Positions 8,804 through 18,723 of a stretch of DNA of 44,943 nucleotides are shown here, piece by piece; position 1 is the first letter of the stretch, and every line of letters begins with the position of its first letter. Source of the stretch: Candidatus Uhrbacteria bacterium (GTDB lineage: Bacteria; Patescibacteriota; Patescibacteriia; UBA9934; UBA11717); the NCBI GenBank assembly GCA_018701105.1, contig JABIWD010000050.1:1-44943 (forward strand). Direction: 5' to 3'. The notes under the pieces are model-generated. The model was not told the origin of the DNA, did no database searches, and saw only the letters and a list, made by a program, of their open reading frames with translations. The position numbers and the translations under genes were made by a program.

Positions 8804-9586
8804 ATGAGATCCCCATTTATCAGCGTGACAGACGTGATGACACGCAGACAGGTGCTGGACTTGCTGCAGGCGTTCCGTGGCGAAGGAGGAGACGAGATTG
8901 CGCAGACACTCGCAGTCGGCGTGATGACTGGACGCAAGGTGCTCACCGGACTTTCGTCTGAGTGGAGCGAGATCTGGCCTAAGCCAAAAGACATTGCCGG
9001 CATCTTCTTGAACCACCCGGACGTCTTCAACGTCCTGCACTACGTGGACTACACGAACACGCAGGTGCTCGTGAACCTGAACCGAGCGCGACAAGTCGGT
9101 GGCAAGTACATGGACGCCATCCAGCTGGACATGTGCTGGCCGGATCCAACCAGCCTGTGCACCTTCAAGAGAATCAGCGGTGACATCAAGATCATCCTGC
9201 AGGTAGGACGTAAGGCCTTCGACGAGGTCGGGAACGACCCCGCACGTCTGGCAACGCGGCTCATGCAGTACATCGACTCGGTGGACTACATTCTCTTGGA
9301 CAGAAGCATGGGTGAGGGGCTTCCGATGGATGCGGCGGACCTTGCACGGTTCGTCCAAGCGATCAAGGCTCTTGCACCCGTGTTCGAGATCGTGGTAGCG
9401 GGTGGACTTGGCCCATACACGATGGACCTCGTCGAACCACTGGTTGAGCTTTATCCGGACATCAGTATCGATGCTCAGGGTCAGCTCTGCTATGACGGTG
9501 ATTCACGGAGATCGCTCTCAGAGCCACGTGTTCTCCGCTATCTTGAGAAAGCGGTCGGAATGTTCCGCAAGCATCAGGGCCGATAG
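8804..9586 (+). CDS. TIM-barrel protein, phosphoribosylanthranilate isomerase-like fold (tentative)
   Basis: 260 aa; GAGAGGAGACGACATG SD; ...GGLGPYTMDLVEPLVELYPDISIDAQGQL. Confidence 0.6.
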   Translation: MRSPFISVTDVMTRRQVLDLLQAFRGEGGDEIAQTLAVGVMTGRKVLTGLSSEWSEIWPKPKDIAGIFLNHPDVFNVLHYVDYTNTQVLVNLNRARQVGGKYMDAIQLDMCWPDPTSLCTFKRISGDIKIILQVGRKAFDEVGNDPARLATRLMQYIDSVDYILLDRSMGEGLPMDAADLARFVQAIKALAPVFEIVVAGGLGPYTMDLVEPLVELYPDISIDAQGQLCYDGDSRRSLSEPRVLRYLEKAVGMFRKHQGR

Positions 9587-9600
9587 CCACACAAACAACG

Positions 9601-9628
9601 CCGCGTCGGCTGACGCGGTCATTTTTTT
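9601..9628 (+). terminator. Intrinsic terminator
   Basis: CCGCGTCggctGACGCGGtcaTTTTTTT. Confidence 0.85.
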
Positions 9629-9690
9629 GACATAGTTGTATACTGTGTTAATGTCGGATGTGCAGTAAATGCGCGAAGGAGGAAGAGAAG

Positions 9691-10710
9691 TTGAAAGTAT
9701 TCGTAACAGGTGCAGCAGGATTCATTGGAAAGCACCTGGTTCGTCATTTGTCCCAGGTTGCGAGTGTGGTCTGTCTGATCCACGCGCAGAGCACGTCCGA
9801 GGAAGACGTGGAGATGCTACAGGCACTTGGGTGCAGGATCGTCTTTGGCGACATCACCCAAGGTTCGGAACCGTTGATTGAGGCAATGCGCGGGTGTTCC
9901 CACGCGGTTCACCTCGCGGGGATGTACAGCCTTTCCGCAACAGAGGAAGAACTCGACAGGATCAACGTCGAAGGAGCGCTGAATGTTGCTAAGGCGGCAC
10001 TCGAGCTCAACGTACACCTTGTGTACTACAGCACAGTGGCTGCTTGGGGGCTGCAGGTCGGTGTTTTCTCGGAGCTGTCGCCACACGGCAAGGCGATCTG
10101 TGCATACGGTGCCAGCAAGGCGAAAGCCGACAAGCTGATCAGACGCCTCCGCGACCTTCGTGGGCTCAGAGTAACCATCATCTTCCCGGGACCGGTTCTG
10201 GGAGAGGGTGATCACAACATCAGCGCCGACTACATCGACTCCATCACAACCTCGCCATGGCGAGGTGGGATGCCCGGTCAGACGTACAGGCACTCGGTAC
10301 ACACCTGGTTGCACGTGCATGACGCGTGCGATGCTGGGATCGGTGCGCTCATGAGCAGGCGGACCATTGGACGGGAATACCTTGTCGGTGGTCACATGCT
10401 GTCGTTCGAGCGCTTCAACGGGTTGATCGCACAGATCTGGTTTGGACAGGAGCGTCTTCGCCGACCCTGGCTTTCATGGGCGCTCGGAATCACGGTCATG
10501 GCGTACGTCTTCGGATGGATAGCGCGAACGTTTGGCACAAAGCCTCTGTGGACGCTGACACCTGACTCTGATGAAGTGATGCGCAACGGATTCGCATTCA
10601 AGGGAGCTCAAGCACGCCAGGCACTTCTTGGCAGCATGCCCTACAGAGAAATCGAGGGCGCTCTCACCGACTACAAAGACGGTCACTGCAGCGTTTGCAG
10701 CCGTCTCTGA
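9691..10710 (+). CDS. NAD-dependent epimerase/dehydratase (extended SDR)
   Basis: GAAGGAGGAAGAGAAG-TTG start: KVFVTGAAGFIGKHLVRHL Rossmann motif and YGASKAKAD (YxxxK); track start 9658 probably too long. Confidence 0.85.
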   Translation: MKVFVTGAAGFIGKHLVRHLSQVASVVCLIHAQSTSEEDVEMLQALGCRIVFGDITQGSEPLIEAMRGCSHAVHLAGMYSLSATEEELDRINVEGALNVAKAALELNVHLVYYSTVAAWGLQVGVFSELSPHGKAICAYGASKAKADKLIRRLRDLRGLRVTIIFPGPVLGEGDHNISADYIDSITTSPWRGGMPGQTYRHSVHTWLHVHDACDAGIGALMSRRTIGREYLVGGHMLSFERFNGLIAQIWFGQERLRRPWLSWALGITVMAYVFGWIARTFGTKPLWTLTPDSDEVMRNGFAFKGAQARQALLGSMPYREIEGALTDYKDGHCSVCSRL

Positions 10711-10723
10711 CAACACGACACTC

Positions 10724-10778
10724 GCCGACCGAAGGGTCGGCACTTTTTTTAAAAAAAATTCCGCGTCTTTCAACGCGG
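10724..10778. terminator. Back-to-back convergent terminators
   Basis: GCCGACCgaagGGTCGGCacTTTTTTT AAAAAAAAtt CCGCGTctttcaACGCGG. Confidence 0.85.
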
Positions 10779-10790
10779 ATGAAGAGCCTC

Positions 10791-11516
10791 CTACGACTTC
10801 TTCTGTTCTATGTGCTGGCCTTCGTACCGGAGCACGAATTCCTGAGCCCATGCGTGGACCTCGTGAGTCCAGATCTCTTCTCCGAACCCAGGCAGCCCGT
10901 CTACCAGTCTTCCCATGTGCGGAATCTGGTGTCGCAGCACCTGGAGCAACATCACGTGATCACCCGTGTTCGAGAAATGCTCGAGAGGGTACATCATGTA
11001 GTCCCAACGCTCCAGAGCATCGAACGCCAGAACCTCGAGCGGATTGCGCTCACGAAGATCACGCGCGATCCTCTGGGCATTCTCCGGCAATAACGCCAAC
11101 ACCTTTGGCTTGCCTGCGAACTGCAGCATGAACGCCCTCTGGAACACACCGAACATCAACGGTTCGAGCTCCATGAATCGCTCTGTGAAGTACCGGTACT
11201 CCAGCGCATCATCATCAGGCGTCTTGTCGATGTAGAGCGTGTCGGAGCCCTTCTCGGCCTCCCCGGTGTCGTGCACGAGCACCGCGATGATCAACAACGC
11301 CCAGTCCAGGTTGACGTACTTCGTGAGCTTGCTCAGCATCATCACGCTGAGCAGCGTAGCGGAATACGAGTGGTCCAGACTGTTCTGGGTACGCGGATGC
11401 TTGATTCCGAGCCCGCGTAGGTACTTGTCCCAGCGAGTGATCGTAGGCAGCAACCTCTGGGTCATCGTCCACACTTCCAGCATGGATCCCCATTCACCCA
11501 ACATTGGGCTTTTCAT
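10791..11516 (-). CDS. HD-domain phosphohydrolase (YfbR/HDDC-like)
   Basis: SLDHSYSATLLSVMM...WALLIIAVLVHDTGEAEKGSD HD signature. Confidence 0.75.
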   Translation of the reverse strand: MKSPMLGEWGSMLEVWTMTQRLLPTITRWDKYLRGLGIKHPRTQNSLDHSYSATLLSVMMLSKLTKYVNLDWALLIIAVLVHDTGEAEKGSDTLYIDKTPDDDALEYRYFTERFMELEPLMFGVFQRAFMLQFAGKPKVLALLPENAQRIARDLRERNPLEVLAFDALERWDYMMYPLEHFSNTGDHVMLLQVLRHQIPHMGRLVDGLPGFGEEIWTHEVHAWAQEFVLRYEGQHIEQKKS

Positions 11517-11695
11517 AGCGCCTCCGTTCCGATCGAGAGTACGATCTACAAAGATCTTCCCATACCCTAATCATATTGACAAATCCAACACCCCTTGCTA
11601 TATTGCGGTCACTCAGTAAGAGGAGTCACGACCTCGAAAAGACCCTGAATACTTATACAACAGACGTTTTACACGTTTTTATAGATCAACCAGTT

Positions 11696-11959
11696 ATGCC
11701 AAATAAGGCAAGTGCAAAGAAAGCGTTGCGACAAGATGCAAAGCGTGGTGAGCGAAACAAGATCGCCAAGCGAAACATGGAGCACGCAGTGAAGACTACT
11801 CGAAAAGCAGTAGCAGCTGGCAAAAAGGCGGAGGCTTCAAAGTCACTCCTTCTTGCGCAGAAGTTGCTCGACAAGGCTACAAAGAAGCACCTGATCAAGA
11901 AGAACAATGCTTCACGTACCAAGTCACGATTGTCTAAGGCGATCAACAAACTCAAGTAA
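11696..11959 (+). CDS. rpsT: 30S ribosomal protein S20
   Basis: MPNKASAKKALRQDAKRGERNKIAKRNMEHAVKTTRKA; promoter TTGACA-N17-TATATT upstream. Confidence 0.92.
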   Translation: MPNKASAKKALRQDAKRGERNKIAKRNMEHAVKTTRKAVAAGKKAEASKSLLLAQKLLDKATKKHLIKKNNASRTKSRLSKAINKLK

Positions 11960-11994
11960 TCAAAAAACGAGCCGCGAGGCTCGTTTTTGTTTTG

Positions 11995-12954
11995 TTAGAG
12001 CACCAGATCGGTTACTAGCTGCTCGAGTACAGCCTTATCTTTCATCGATCCGTTCTTCAATCTCTGATCCGCAGTCATCACCGCAGCGATCATCCCCTTA
12101 AGCTCATCCACCGACACCGCTAAAGCTCTCGGCATAGTCTTCTTTGCAACATACGGGTGCACTCCCAACTCCCGCGCGGCATCACGTTCACTCCCTCTAC
12201 CATTAACTGCGGCGTAAGCTCGTAACTCGGTGAGTAATTGCACCTCTCTAATCAACATATTGATCAACTGACCCGGCGCAGTCCCTCTGTCCACCTCATT
12301 TCGCAGAAGTCCGACGGCTTTTTTACCGTTGTGAGCTCGAACTGCATCCAAAAACGCGAATAAAGTGTCATCGTGCGACGCAGCCACGAGCTCGGTGACG
12401 AGTTTACGCGTTACAGCGACTCCGTTCGATGCTGCGGAGACTTTATCGAGCTCATTCTTCATGCGCCACGTGTCCGATCCTGCACGCATCACAAGCTCAC
12501 GAACCGCATCCGGCTCCCACTGAGCACTTGAGTGTGTCTGCACCCACGCCGAAGCCTCACGATCCGTCATAACTCCCAACGGATACTCATGAACATCGTC
12601 CCCAACGCGCAACGCAGCGTACAACTTGTTCTTAACCGACCGCTCAACCGTAACCTCAGCATCGGCAAGAATAATAATCGTCTCTTCCTTGCGCCCAAGT
12701 AACTTATCTGCCCAAGACTGTGCGTCAGCCTTCTTCGTGATTGACGCCGCAAGCCCCCTAACCACAATCATCCGACGCTCGGCAAGGAATGGAGGTGCGC
12801 CAACCGCGCTCAAAATGTCACCTTCGTTTTTACCAAACTCAAACACATCAACGTTCATCCCACTTGGGTCAAACTTCTCTTTAAACTTGTTCACCATCCC
12901 GGAAATCTTCTCCTTTATCCGGAACGCATCCTCTCCATAAACCAATATCACCAT
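11995..12954 (-). CDS. holA: DNA polymerase III subunit delta
   Basis: MVILVYGEDAFRIKEKI...LPFLAERRMIVVRGL-type sequence, 319 aa. Confidence 0.8.
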   Translation of the reverse strand: MVILVYGEDAFRIKEKISGMVNKFKEKFDPSGMNVDVFEFGKNEGDILSAVGAPPFLAERRMIVVRGLAASITKKADAQSWADKLLGRKEETIIILADAEVTVERSVKNKLYAALRVGDDVHEYPLGVMTDREASAWVQTHSSAQWEPDAVRELVMRAGSDTWRMKNELDKVSAASNGVAVTRKLVTELVAASHDDTLFAFLDAVRAHNGKKAVGLLRNEVDRGTAPGQLINMLIREVQLLTELRAYAAVNGRGSERDAARELGVHPYVAKKTMPRALAVSVDELKGMIAAVMTADQRLKNGSMKDKAVLEQLVTDLVL

Positions 12955-13019
12955 AGTTCCAGTATCTTACCACAAACTCAAAACGACCCAACTTCTCGCG
13001 AGAGGCTGGGTCGTTTTGC

Positions 13020-15707
13020 TTACTTTACGTCTCTCCAGTTTTTTCCAATCTCTACATCTACCGTGAGAGGCACTTTACACTTCACGACATTCTCCATGAT
13101 CCGTTGCGCGTTCTTTGCAACCTCGTCAACGAGCTTGTCATCGACTTCGAACACGAGTTCATCGTGCACCTGCAAGATCATCCTCGCCCTATCACCATAA
13201 CCTTGCTTCTCCAACCACTCGTCCACCTCGATCATCGCTTTCTTGATGATGTCAGCAGCCGATCCTTGCAGTGGCATGTTTGTCGCCATGCGTTCTGCGG
13301 ATGCTCGTACCATCTGAACGCCAGAATCGAGGTCCGGTAATGCTCGGCGTCGGCCGAATGATGATTCCGCGTATAGATTCTCCTGTGCGTCGGCGAGAAT
13401 CTAGTCGAGGTACGTGCGAACTGTAGGGAAGACCTCAAAATACTTTGCAATAAACTCTTTCGCCTCCGAGAAGCTCACTCCAATACCTCGCGACAGGGCA
13501 CGTGGCCCCATTCCGTAGATTATTCCAAAGTTTACAGCCTTCGCAGAACTTCGCTGCTTCTTTGTAACCTCTTCTTCCTTGATATCGAACACTTTCGCGG
13601 CAGTTGATCGATGAATGTCCCCACCTTCGTTAAACACTTTCACCATGCTCTTGTCGCCAGAGAACGCAGCAACGAGTCTGAGCTCGATCTGCGAGTAGTC
13701 GGCAGCTATAAGTGACTTTCCCTTAGGTGCAGTGAAGGCTCGGCGTATGTCGCGACCAAGATCCGTGCGGATTGGGATGTTCTGTAGGTTTGGATTCGAG
13801 CTTGAAAGGCGTCCAGTCGCCGCAACGGTCTGGTTGAAGTCTGAGTGCAATCGTTTATCACTTGCGACGAGCTCAGGTAACGCATCAATGTACGTCGACT
13901 TTAGTTTTGTAAGCTCTCGGTACTCTTTAACAAGATCGATGATCGCATGTTCACCACGAATCTTCTCGAGCTCGGGTGCAGCGGTCGAGTATCCTGTCTT
14001 AGTTTTCTTAATTCCCTTTACTGGAAGTTCAAGATCAACAAACAAAACGTCCGCCAACTGTGAAGGGGACTTAATATTGAAGTCCTTGCCCGCGAGTTTT
14101 AGGATCTTCTTGGTCAGCGCTGTGATTCGAATCTCCAGTTCACCCGACATCTTCTTAAGTGAGGGCTTGTCGAGCAATACTCCATAGCTTTCCATGCCGG
14201 CCAGTACAAAGATCAACGGATGCTCAATCTCTTCGTACAACTTCGTCATCCCGGACTCCTTTAACCGACTGCGCAACTCCTTTTCTGCAGGAATGAACTG
14301 CGCGACGATCTTCCCAAGTGTCTCGTGCGCTGTATCTGTCGTGAATGTCTTTGGTAGATCTGGAACCGTTGTACCCACGAGGTCGGCCAACACCGTATCA
14401 ACATCCACATTGCGAGATCCTGCACGCACAAGGAAGCTTGCTACCTTTAGATCCATGCCCTTTTCCGATAACTCGAGTCCTGACTGTCGCAGAATATGAA
14501 ACACGCGCTTAAGATCATGCCCAACGAACGATGCATCGCGCACAAATAGTGCGAGCTTCTTTAATGTAGCCTCAGTTGGAGAAACAAACACGTACGATGT
14601 AGTCCCGTTCGAAATCGCCATCGATGTAACAGAGGTTCCAAACAGATCCATCGCGTGATCGTGAACGTCGATTGCATACAGAGCACTCTTGTCAGCGAAT
14701 ACGCTCAGCATCTCTTTCACGAGTGACCCGTCGCGATCTAGCTTTACCTCGAGCTTTGTCTTTGAGCTCTTCGTTGATTTCTTTTTAGGCTCCTCTGCAG
14801 CCTCGGTAACAATCCCGCGCTGCTCGAGTCGTCTTATAAGACCCGCAAACTCAAGATCTCGATAAATATTCTTCACCCCGTGCCAGTCAGGAACCTCCAC
14901 TGCTGCATCATCCATAGAAAAGTCCATTGGAACGTCACGAATGATCGTAGCGAGCTCGTGAGACATGAGTGCGTTGTCCTTGTCAGCTTTGAGCTTCTTG
15001 ATTGTTCCAGGCTTTACCTTGTCCTCAAGCTTTCCAGCATCAAGCGCTGCGTAAATCTGCTCCAATGTTCCAAACTGCTGAATCAAATCTGTTCCACCCT
15101 TGTCTCCGATGCCTTTCACACCTGGAATATTGTCTGATGAATCTCCCTTGAGCGACTTGTAGTCGACAATGTGCTCTGGACCAAAACCGTACCGCTCTTT
15201 CACGGCTGCAATATCGTAAACTTTTGTGACAGAGAATCCTTTTACAAAAACCATCACCTTAGTGAGCTCATCTACGAGCTGTAAAGCATCAAGGTCACCT
15301 GTAATAATGATCGTCTCAGTCTCAGGATTCTGTCGCTCGTGCTCAGCTATAGTCCCGAGTAGGTCGTCAGCCTCAAATCCCTTGATTCCAAAGTGGGGAA
15401 TACCATGGGCGTCCAAGATGTCGTCGATAATTGGAATCTGATCATATAGTTCCTGTGCTTTCTCTGCACGACCAGCTTTGTAGTCCTCGTAAACATCATC
15501 TCGGAATGTTCCACCAATGACATCCCAACACACAACAAGGTGAGTAGGCTTCATTTCTGCAATGATCTTATCTATCGCCATCGAAAATCCGTAAACTGCA
15601 TTCACGACTGTCCCGTCCTTCGTAGTAAGAGGAGGGATTGCGTGCCATGCGCGATGCAATAGTGAGTTTCCGTCAATTACGTAAAGTTTGTTCTTGTTTT
15701 TTGCCAT
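13020..15707 (-). CDS. polA: DNA polymerase I, interrupted by in-frame TAG at 13401-13403
   Basis: 15707-13401 encodes MAKNKNKLYVIDGNSLLHRAWH...VRTYLD*, then the same frame continues ILADAQENLYAESSFGRRRALPDLDSGVQMVRASAERMATNMPLQGSAADIIKKAM...QVHDELVFEV...NWRDVK* to 13020. Confidence 0.9.
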
Positions 15708-15749
15708 ATATAATGCCAGATTAGCATATTCACAGGCTATTTTCCAACC

Positions 15750-15782
15750 TGTAGGGACGCCATTCTTTGCGTCCGCGCCAGC
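15750..15782 (-). repeat. Palindromic repeat family 2, copy 2
   Basis: Reverse complement GCTGGCGCGGACGCAAAGAATGGCGTCCCTACA. Confidence 0.75.
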
Positions 15783-15801
15783 CATACAGAAATTTTCAAA
15801 A

Positions 15802-15838
15802 TAAAAAAAACGCGCGCCCCGGGAGTACCGGGACGCGG
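15802..15838 (-). terminator. Intrinsic terminator of 15863 gene
   Basis: minus strand CGCGTCCCGGtactCCCGGGGCGCGCGTTTTTTTT. Confidence 0.8.
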
Positions 15839-15862
15839 GTGTGGTCTAGGCCGCCGTGAGGC

Positions 15863-16849
15863 CTAGTTGACCGTCTGGTCCAGCTGGACCGTCTTGGTCG
15901 GGCCCGAGAGCTGCATCGCGGCGATGAACGCCTCGGGCAGGTCCAGGGGCTTGTACGACATGGTGTCGCCGTCGTCGAAGACCGCCATCGGCGTGTCGGT
16001 GACCAGGTCGAGCGCGAGCATCGCGCCGAACTCGGACTTGGCGGTGATCGCGGTGATCTCCGTCGGGTCCTGGTTGGTACCGATCGCCGTGTTGTGACCG
16101 TCGTCGTAGCCGACCACCAGCACCTTGCCGATGCGGACCAGGGTCACGGGCGCCGCGTCGGGGAGGTCGATGTGCTCGACCATCTTCAGCGTCATGATCG
16201 CGCCGCCGTCCTCGAGGACGCTCTGCGCGTTGGCGATCAGGTTCGTGCCGTCAGCCGTGTAGCAGGCGTCGTCGGTGACCATGTAGTCGACGCCGTCGAC
16301 CGTCTCGATGAAGCGGATGACGGTGCCGTCGGGCGTCGTCAGGAGCGTCGAGAAGGCGGTGATGTCGTCGCCGGTGTACGACTCGAAGTCGATCACGCGG
16401 AACTGGATCACGCAGATGTCGCCGGCGTCGGTCTTGGCGTGGCGGAACTCGATGTCGCCGTCGGCGAAGTTCGCCATGAGGACGGTCTCGATGCCCGTGA
16501 GGAACGCCTTGTTGTCGACGAAGTCGGCGACGTTGCCGGTCACGCGACCGAACATGGTGCCGCCGGCCCGCTTGATGCTGGCGAGCTGCTTGTAGCCCGC
16601 AGGGAGCTGCATCTCGACGGTCGAGCGGATGACGCCCTTGTCGGCGACGATCACGGCGTACTTGCCGGTCTCGTCGTTGAAGCCGACCTCCACGGAGCTG
16701 AGCTTCGTGGCGAACTTCTTCAGCAGCATGCCGAGGAACTTCGGGGCGACGATGTACATGGTGCTGCGGACACCCTTCTCGACTCCGAGCTTGTCGGTGT
16801 TGAGCACGAGGGCCAGAAGCCAGAAAAACATGAACGTGGCGTGAGCCAT
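15863..16849 (-). CDS. Hypothetical protein, markedly GC-rich; N-terminal hydrophobic segment
   Basis: SD AAAGGAGATCCTCCC-ATG at 16849 (MAHATFMFFWLLALVLNTDK...); promoter on minus strand TTGACA(16960-16955)-N17-TATTGT. Confidence 0.8.
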   Translation of the reverse strand: MAHATFMFFWLLALVLNTDKLGVEKGVRSTMYIVAPKFLGMLLKKFATKLSSVEVGFNDETGKYAVIVADKGVIRSTVEMQLPAGYKQLASIKRAGGTMFGRVTGNVADFVDNKAFLTGIETVLMANFADGDIEFRHAKTDAGDICVIQFRVIDFESYTGDDITAFSTLLTTPDGTVIRFIETVDGVDYMVTDDACYTADGTNLIANAQSVLEDGGAIMTLKMVEHIDLPDAAPVTLVRIGKVLVVGYDDGHNTAIGTNQDPTEITAITAKSEFGAMLALDLVTDTPMAVFDDGDTMSYKPLDLPEAFIAAMQLSGPTKTVQLDQTVN

Positions 16850-17088
16850 GGGAGGATCTCCTTTCAGGAGTGATTGTTCCCACATTTGAGTGCGACCCTT
16901 CGGACGGATTGTCCGTAGGAATGCAAGGCGGACAATATAACAGATAGATTATCCTGTCAACAGGGAATATCGAGTATCCTCTTACACTGCTAACCTTAGG
17001 TAATAATCGGCCCTATTTGTCCCCACATGCACGACGACCCTTTCGCTGCGCTATTGACAAAATCGGAATTTCGTGGTAGTTTCTACTG

Positions 17089-17195
17089 TCGTCGTCAAGA
17101 GATACGGGACGAATGTAAACGGTAAGAACTCACAGAGTAAGGCTGAAATTCATAAGTAGTCCGTATCAACCAAGAGCCCTTAGGGGCTCTTTTGT
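17089..17195 (+). ncRNA. Candidate small structured RNA (novel, no family recognised)
   Basis: Promoter TTGACA(17054)-N17-TAGTTT; GATACGGgAC...GTCCGTATC closing stem; terminator AAGAGCCCttaGGGGCTCTTTT; no convincing ORF. Confidence 0.5.
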
Positions 17196-17212
17196 GTTAT
17201 TCTGGCAATATT

Positions 17213-18016
17213 ATGAAAACAGACATCAAAATCATCTCATGGAACGTAAACGGTATTCGCGCCGTTATCCGCAAGGAAGCCTTTGCCCCCTTTATAAAGA
17301 AGCACGAGCCGGATATCCTTTGCCTGCAGGAAACAAAAGCAATGAAAGGGCAGGCCGTGATAGACCTTCCAGAGTATGAGGAAATCTGGAACTCGGCAGA
17401 ACGCAAGGGTTATGCTGGTACCGCGATATTTACAAAAATCAAACCCATAAAAGTTACCTTCAACTTACCTGACATAAAGGAAGGGGCGATGGAAGACTCG
17501 TTCGGTGACACTATGAAGGAAGGAAGAGTGATAACAGCCGAGTTCGAGAAGTACTTTCTTGTAACTGTTTACACTCCAAACTCAAAACGGTCTCTCGAAC
17601 GCCTACAGTATCGCCACGAGGTCTGGGATCCTGCTTTCTTGAAGCATATAAAGAAGCTTGAAAAGGAAAAGCCCGTGGTAATGTGCGGTGACCTTAACGT
17701 CGCACACAAAGAGATCGACCTCGCACGCCCTAAAGACAACAAAAAGAATGCAGGGTTCACGCCAGAGGAACGAGAGGGCTGTGACAACATCGTAAACCAC
17801 GGGTTCATCGACACATTCCGACTCAAGCACCCAGACGCAGAAGGCGAGTACTCATGGTGGAGCAATTTTCAAAACTCAAGAGCAAAGAATGTGGGGTGGA
17901 GGATAGATTATTTCTTTGCATCGAGTACGCTCGAGTCTAATGTGAGCGACGCGTACATCCTTCAAGAGGTGATGGGGTCGGATCACGCACCAGTTGGAGT
18001 TGAGTTGAAGATCTAA
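17213..18016 (+). CDS. xth: Exodeoxyribonuclease III
   Basis: KIISWNVNGIRAVIRK...DILCLQETKA...GDLNVAHKEIDL...GWRIDYFFAS...GSDHAPV. Confidence 0.92.
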   Translation: MKTDIKIISWNVNGIRAVIRKEAFAPFIKKHEPDILCLQETKAMKGQAVIDLPEYEEIWNSAERKGYAGTAIFTKIKPIKVTFNLPDIKEGAMEDSFGDTMKEGRVITAEFEKYFLVTVYTPNSKRSLERLQYRHEVWDPAFLKHIKKLEKEKPVVMCGDLNVAHKEIDLARPKDNKKNAGFTPEEREGCDNIVNHGFIDTFRLKHPDAEGEYSWWSNFQNSRAKNVGWRIDYFFASSTLESNVSDAYILQEVMGSDHAPVGVELKI

Positions 18017-18056
18017 GTACAAAAAAACACGCCATGAAGGCGTGTTTTTGATTTAA

Positions 18057-18362
18057 CTACTTTCTCACAACGACAGCATGCGTCACTCCCGACGCACGAG
18101 ACCCAGGCGCAGCACGATACGCTTCCACATAGTCGTGAGTCTCCAGGTGAGCACGAACCGCTGCTCGCAATTTTCCAGTTCCATCGCCATGAACAATCCT
18201 AACCGACGCTTCACCCGCCATCATAGCCTCATCTATCACCGCATCAACCTCCCGCAAAGCCTCCGGCACGAACATCCCGTGTAGGTCCGCTGGTATGATG
18301 GCGTCATCAAGCTCGGCGGCGAGTAATATTGAGTCGAAGTCTTGCTTAGTTCGTTTTTTCAT
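18057..18362 (-). CDS. Smr-domain protein
   Basis: ADLHGMFVPEALREVDAVIDEAMMAGEASVRIVHGDGTGKLRAAVRAHL. Confidence 0.8.
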   Translation of the reverse strand: MKKRTKQDFDSILLAAELDDAIIPADLHGMFVPEALREVDAVIDEAMMAGEASVRIVHGDGTGKLRAAVRAHLETHDYVEAYRAAPGSRASGVTHAVVVRK

Positions 18363-18441
18363 GACAGTAGTTTACCAAACAAACAAAAAACCCGACATCA
18401 TCGACACCGGTAGCGAAAAGGTGTCTCGTCGAGTTTCTTGC

Positions 18442-18517
18442 TGGGGCGGCTAACGGGAATCGAACCCGTAATACTGGTACCACAAACCAGTGTGATAACC
18501 GTTTCACCATAGCCGCC
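18442..18517 (-). tRNA. tRNA-His (anticodon GTG), G-1 encoded
   Basis: GGCGGCTATGGTGAAACGGTTATCACACTGGTTTGTGGTACCAGTATTACGGGTTCGATTCCCGTTAGCCGCCCCA. Confidence 0.9.
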
Positions 18518-18582
18518 ATGGTTATGCGAAGGGATACTAGCATATATATGATCTTGTTTCAAGGGAGGCGTCATATTTATCA

Positions 18583-18702
18583 TTTTCAATTTTGCAATTC
18601 GGCAATTTTCAATTTAATGTAGATCTTTTGTTGAATCTAGAAAACAATTAATAACTCTTCTATAAATTGCAAAATTGCCGAATTGCCGAATTGAAAATTT
18701 GT
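18583..18702. repeat. AT-rich inverted repeat family 3 (two arms)
   Basis: TTTTCAATTTTGCAATTCGGCAATTTTCAATTT and AAATTGCAAAATTGCCGAATTGCCGAATTGAAAATTT. Confidence 0.75.
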
Positions 18703-18723
18703 TTTTTCTGCTATAATCCCCCC

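Noticed and set aside
8516-9358. 280-aa minus ORF over the TIM-barrel gene
   Set aside because: Antisense shadow; spans a terminator and another CDS; composition not protein-like.
13020-13313. Separate short gene 'MVRASAERMATNMPLQG...'
   Set aside because: It is the in-frame C-terminal part of polA beyond the TAG, not an independent gene.
16094-16873. + strand 259-aa ORF antisense to the GC-rich gene
   Set aside because: Low-complexity H/V/D/A/E/R-rich translation caused by strong third-position GC bias of the minus-strand gene; no promoter or SD.
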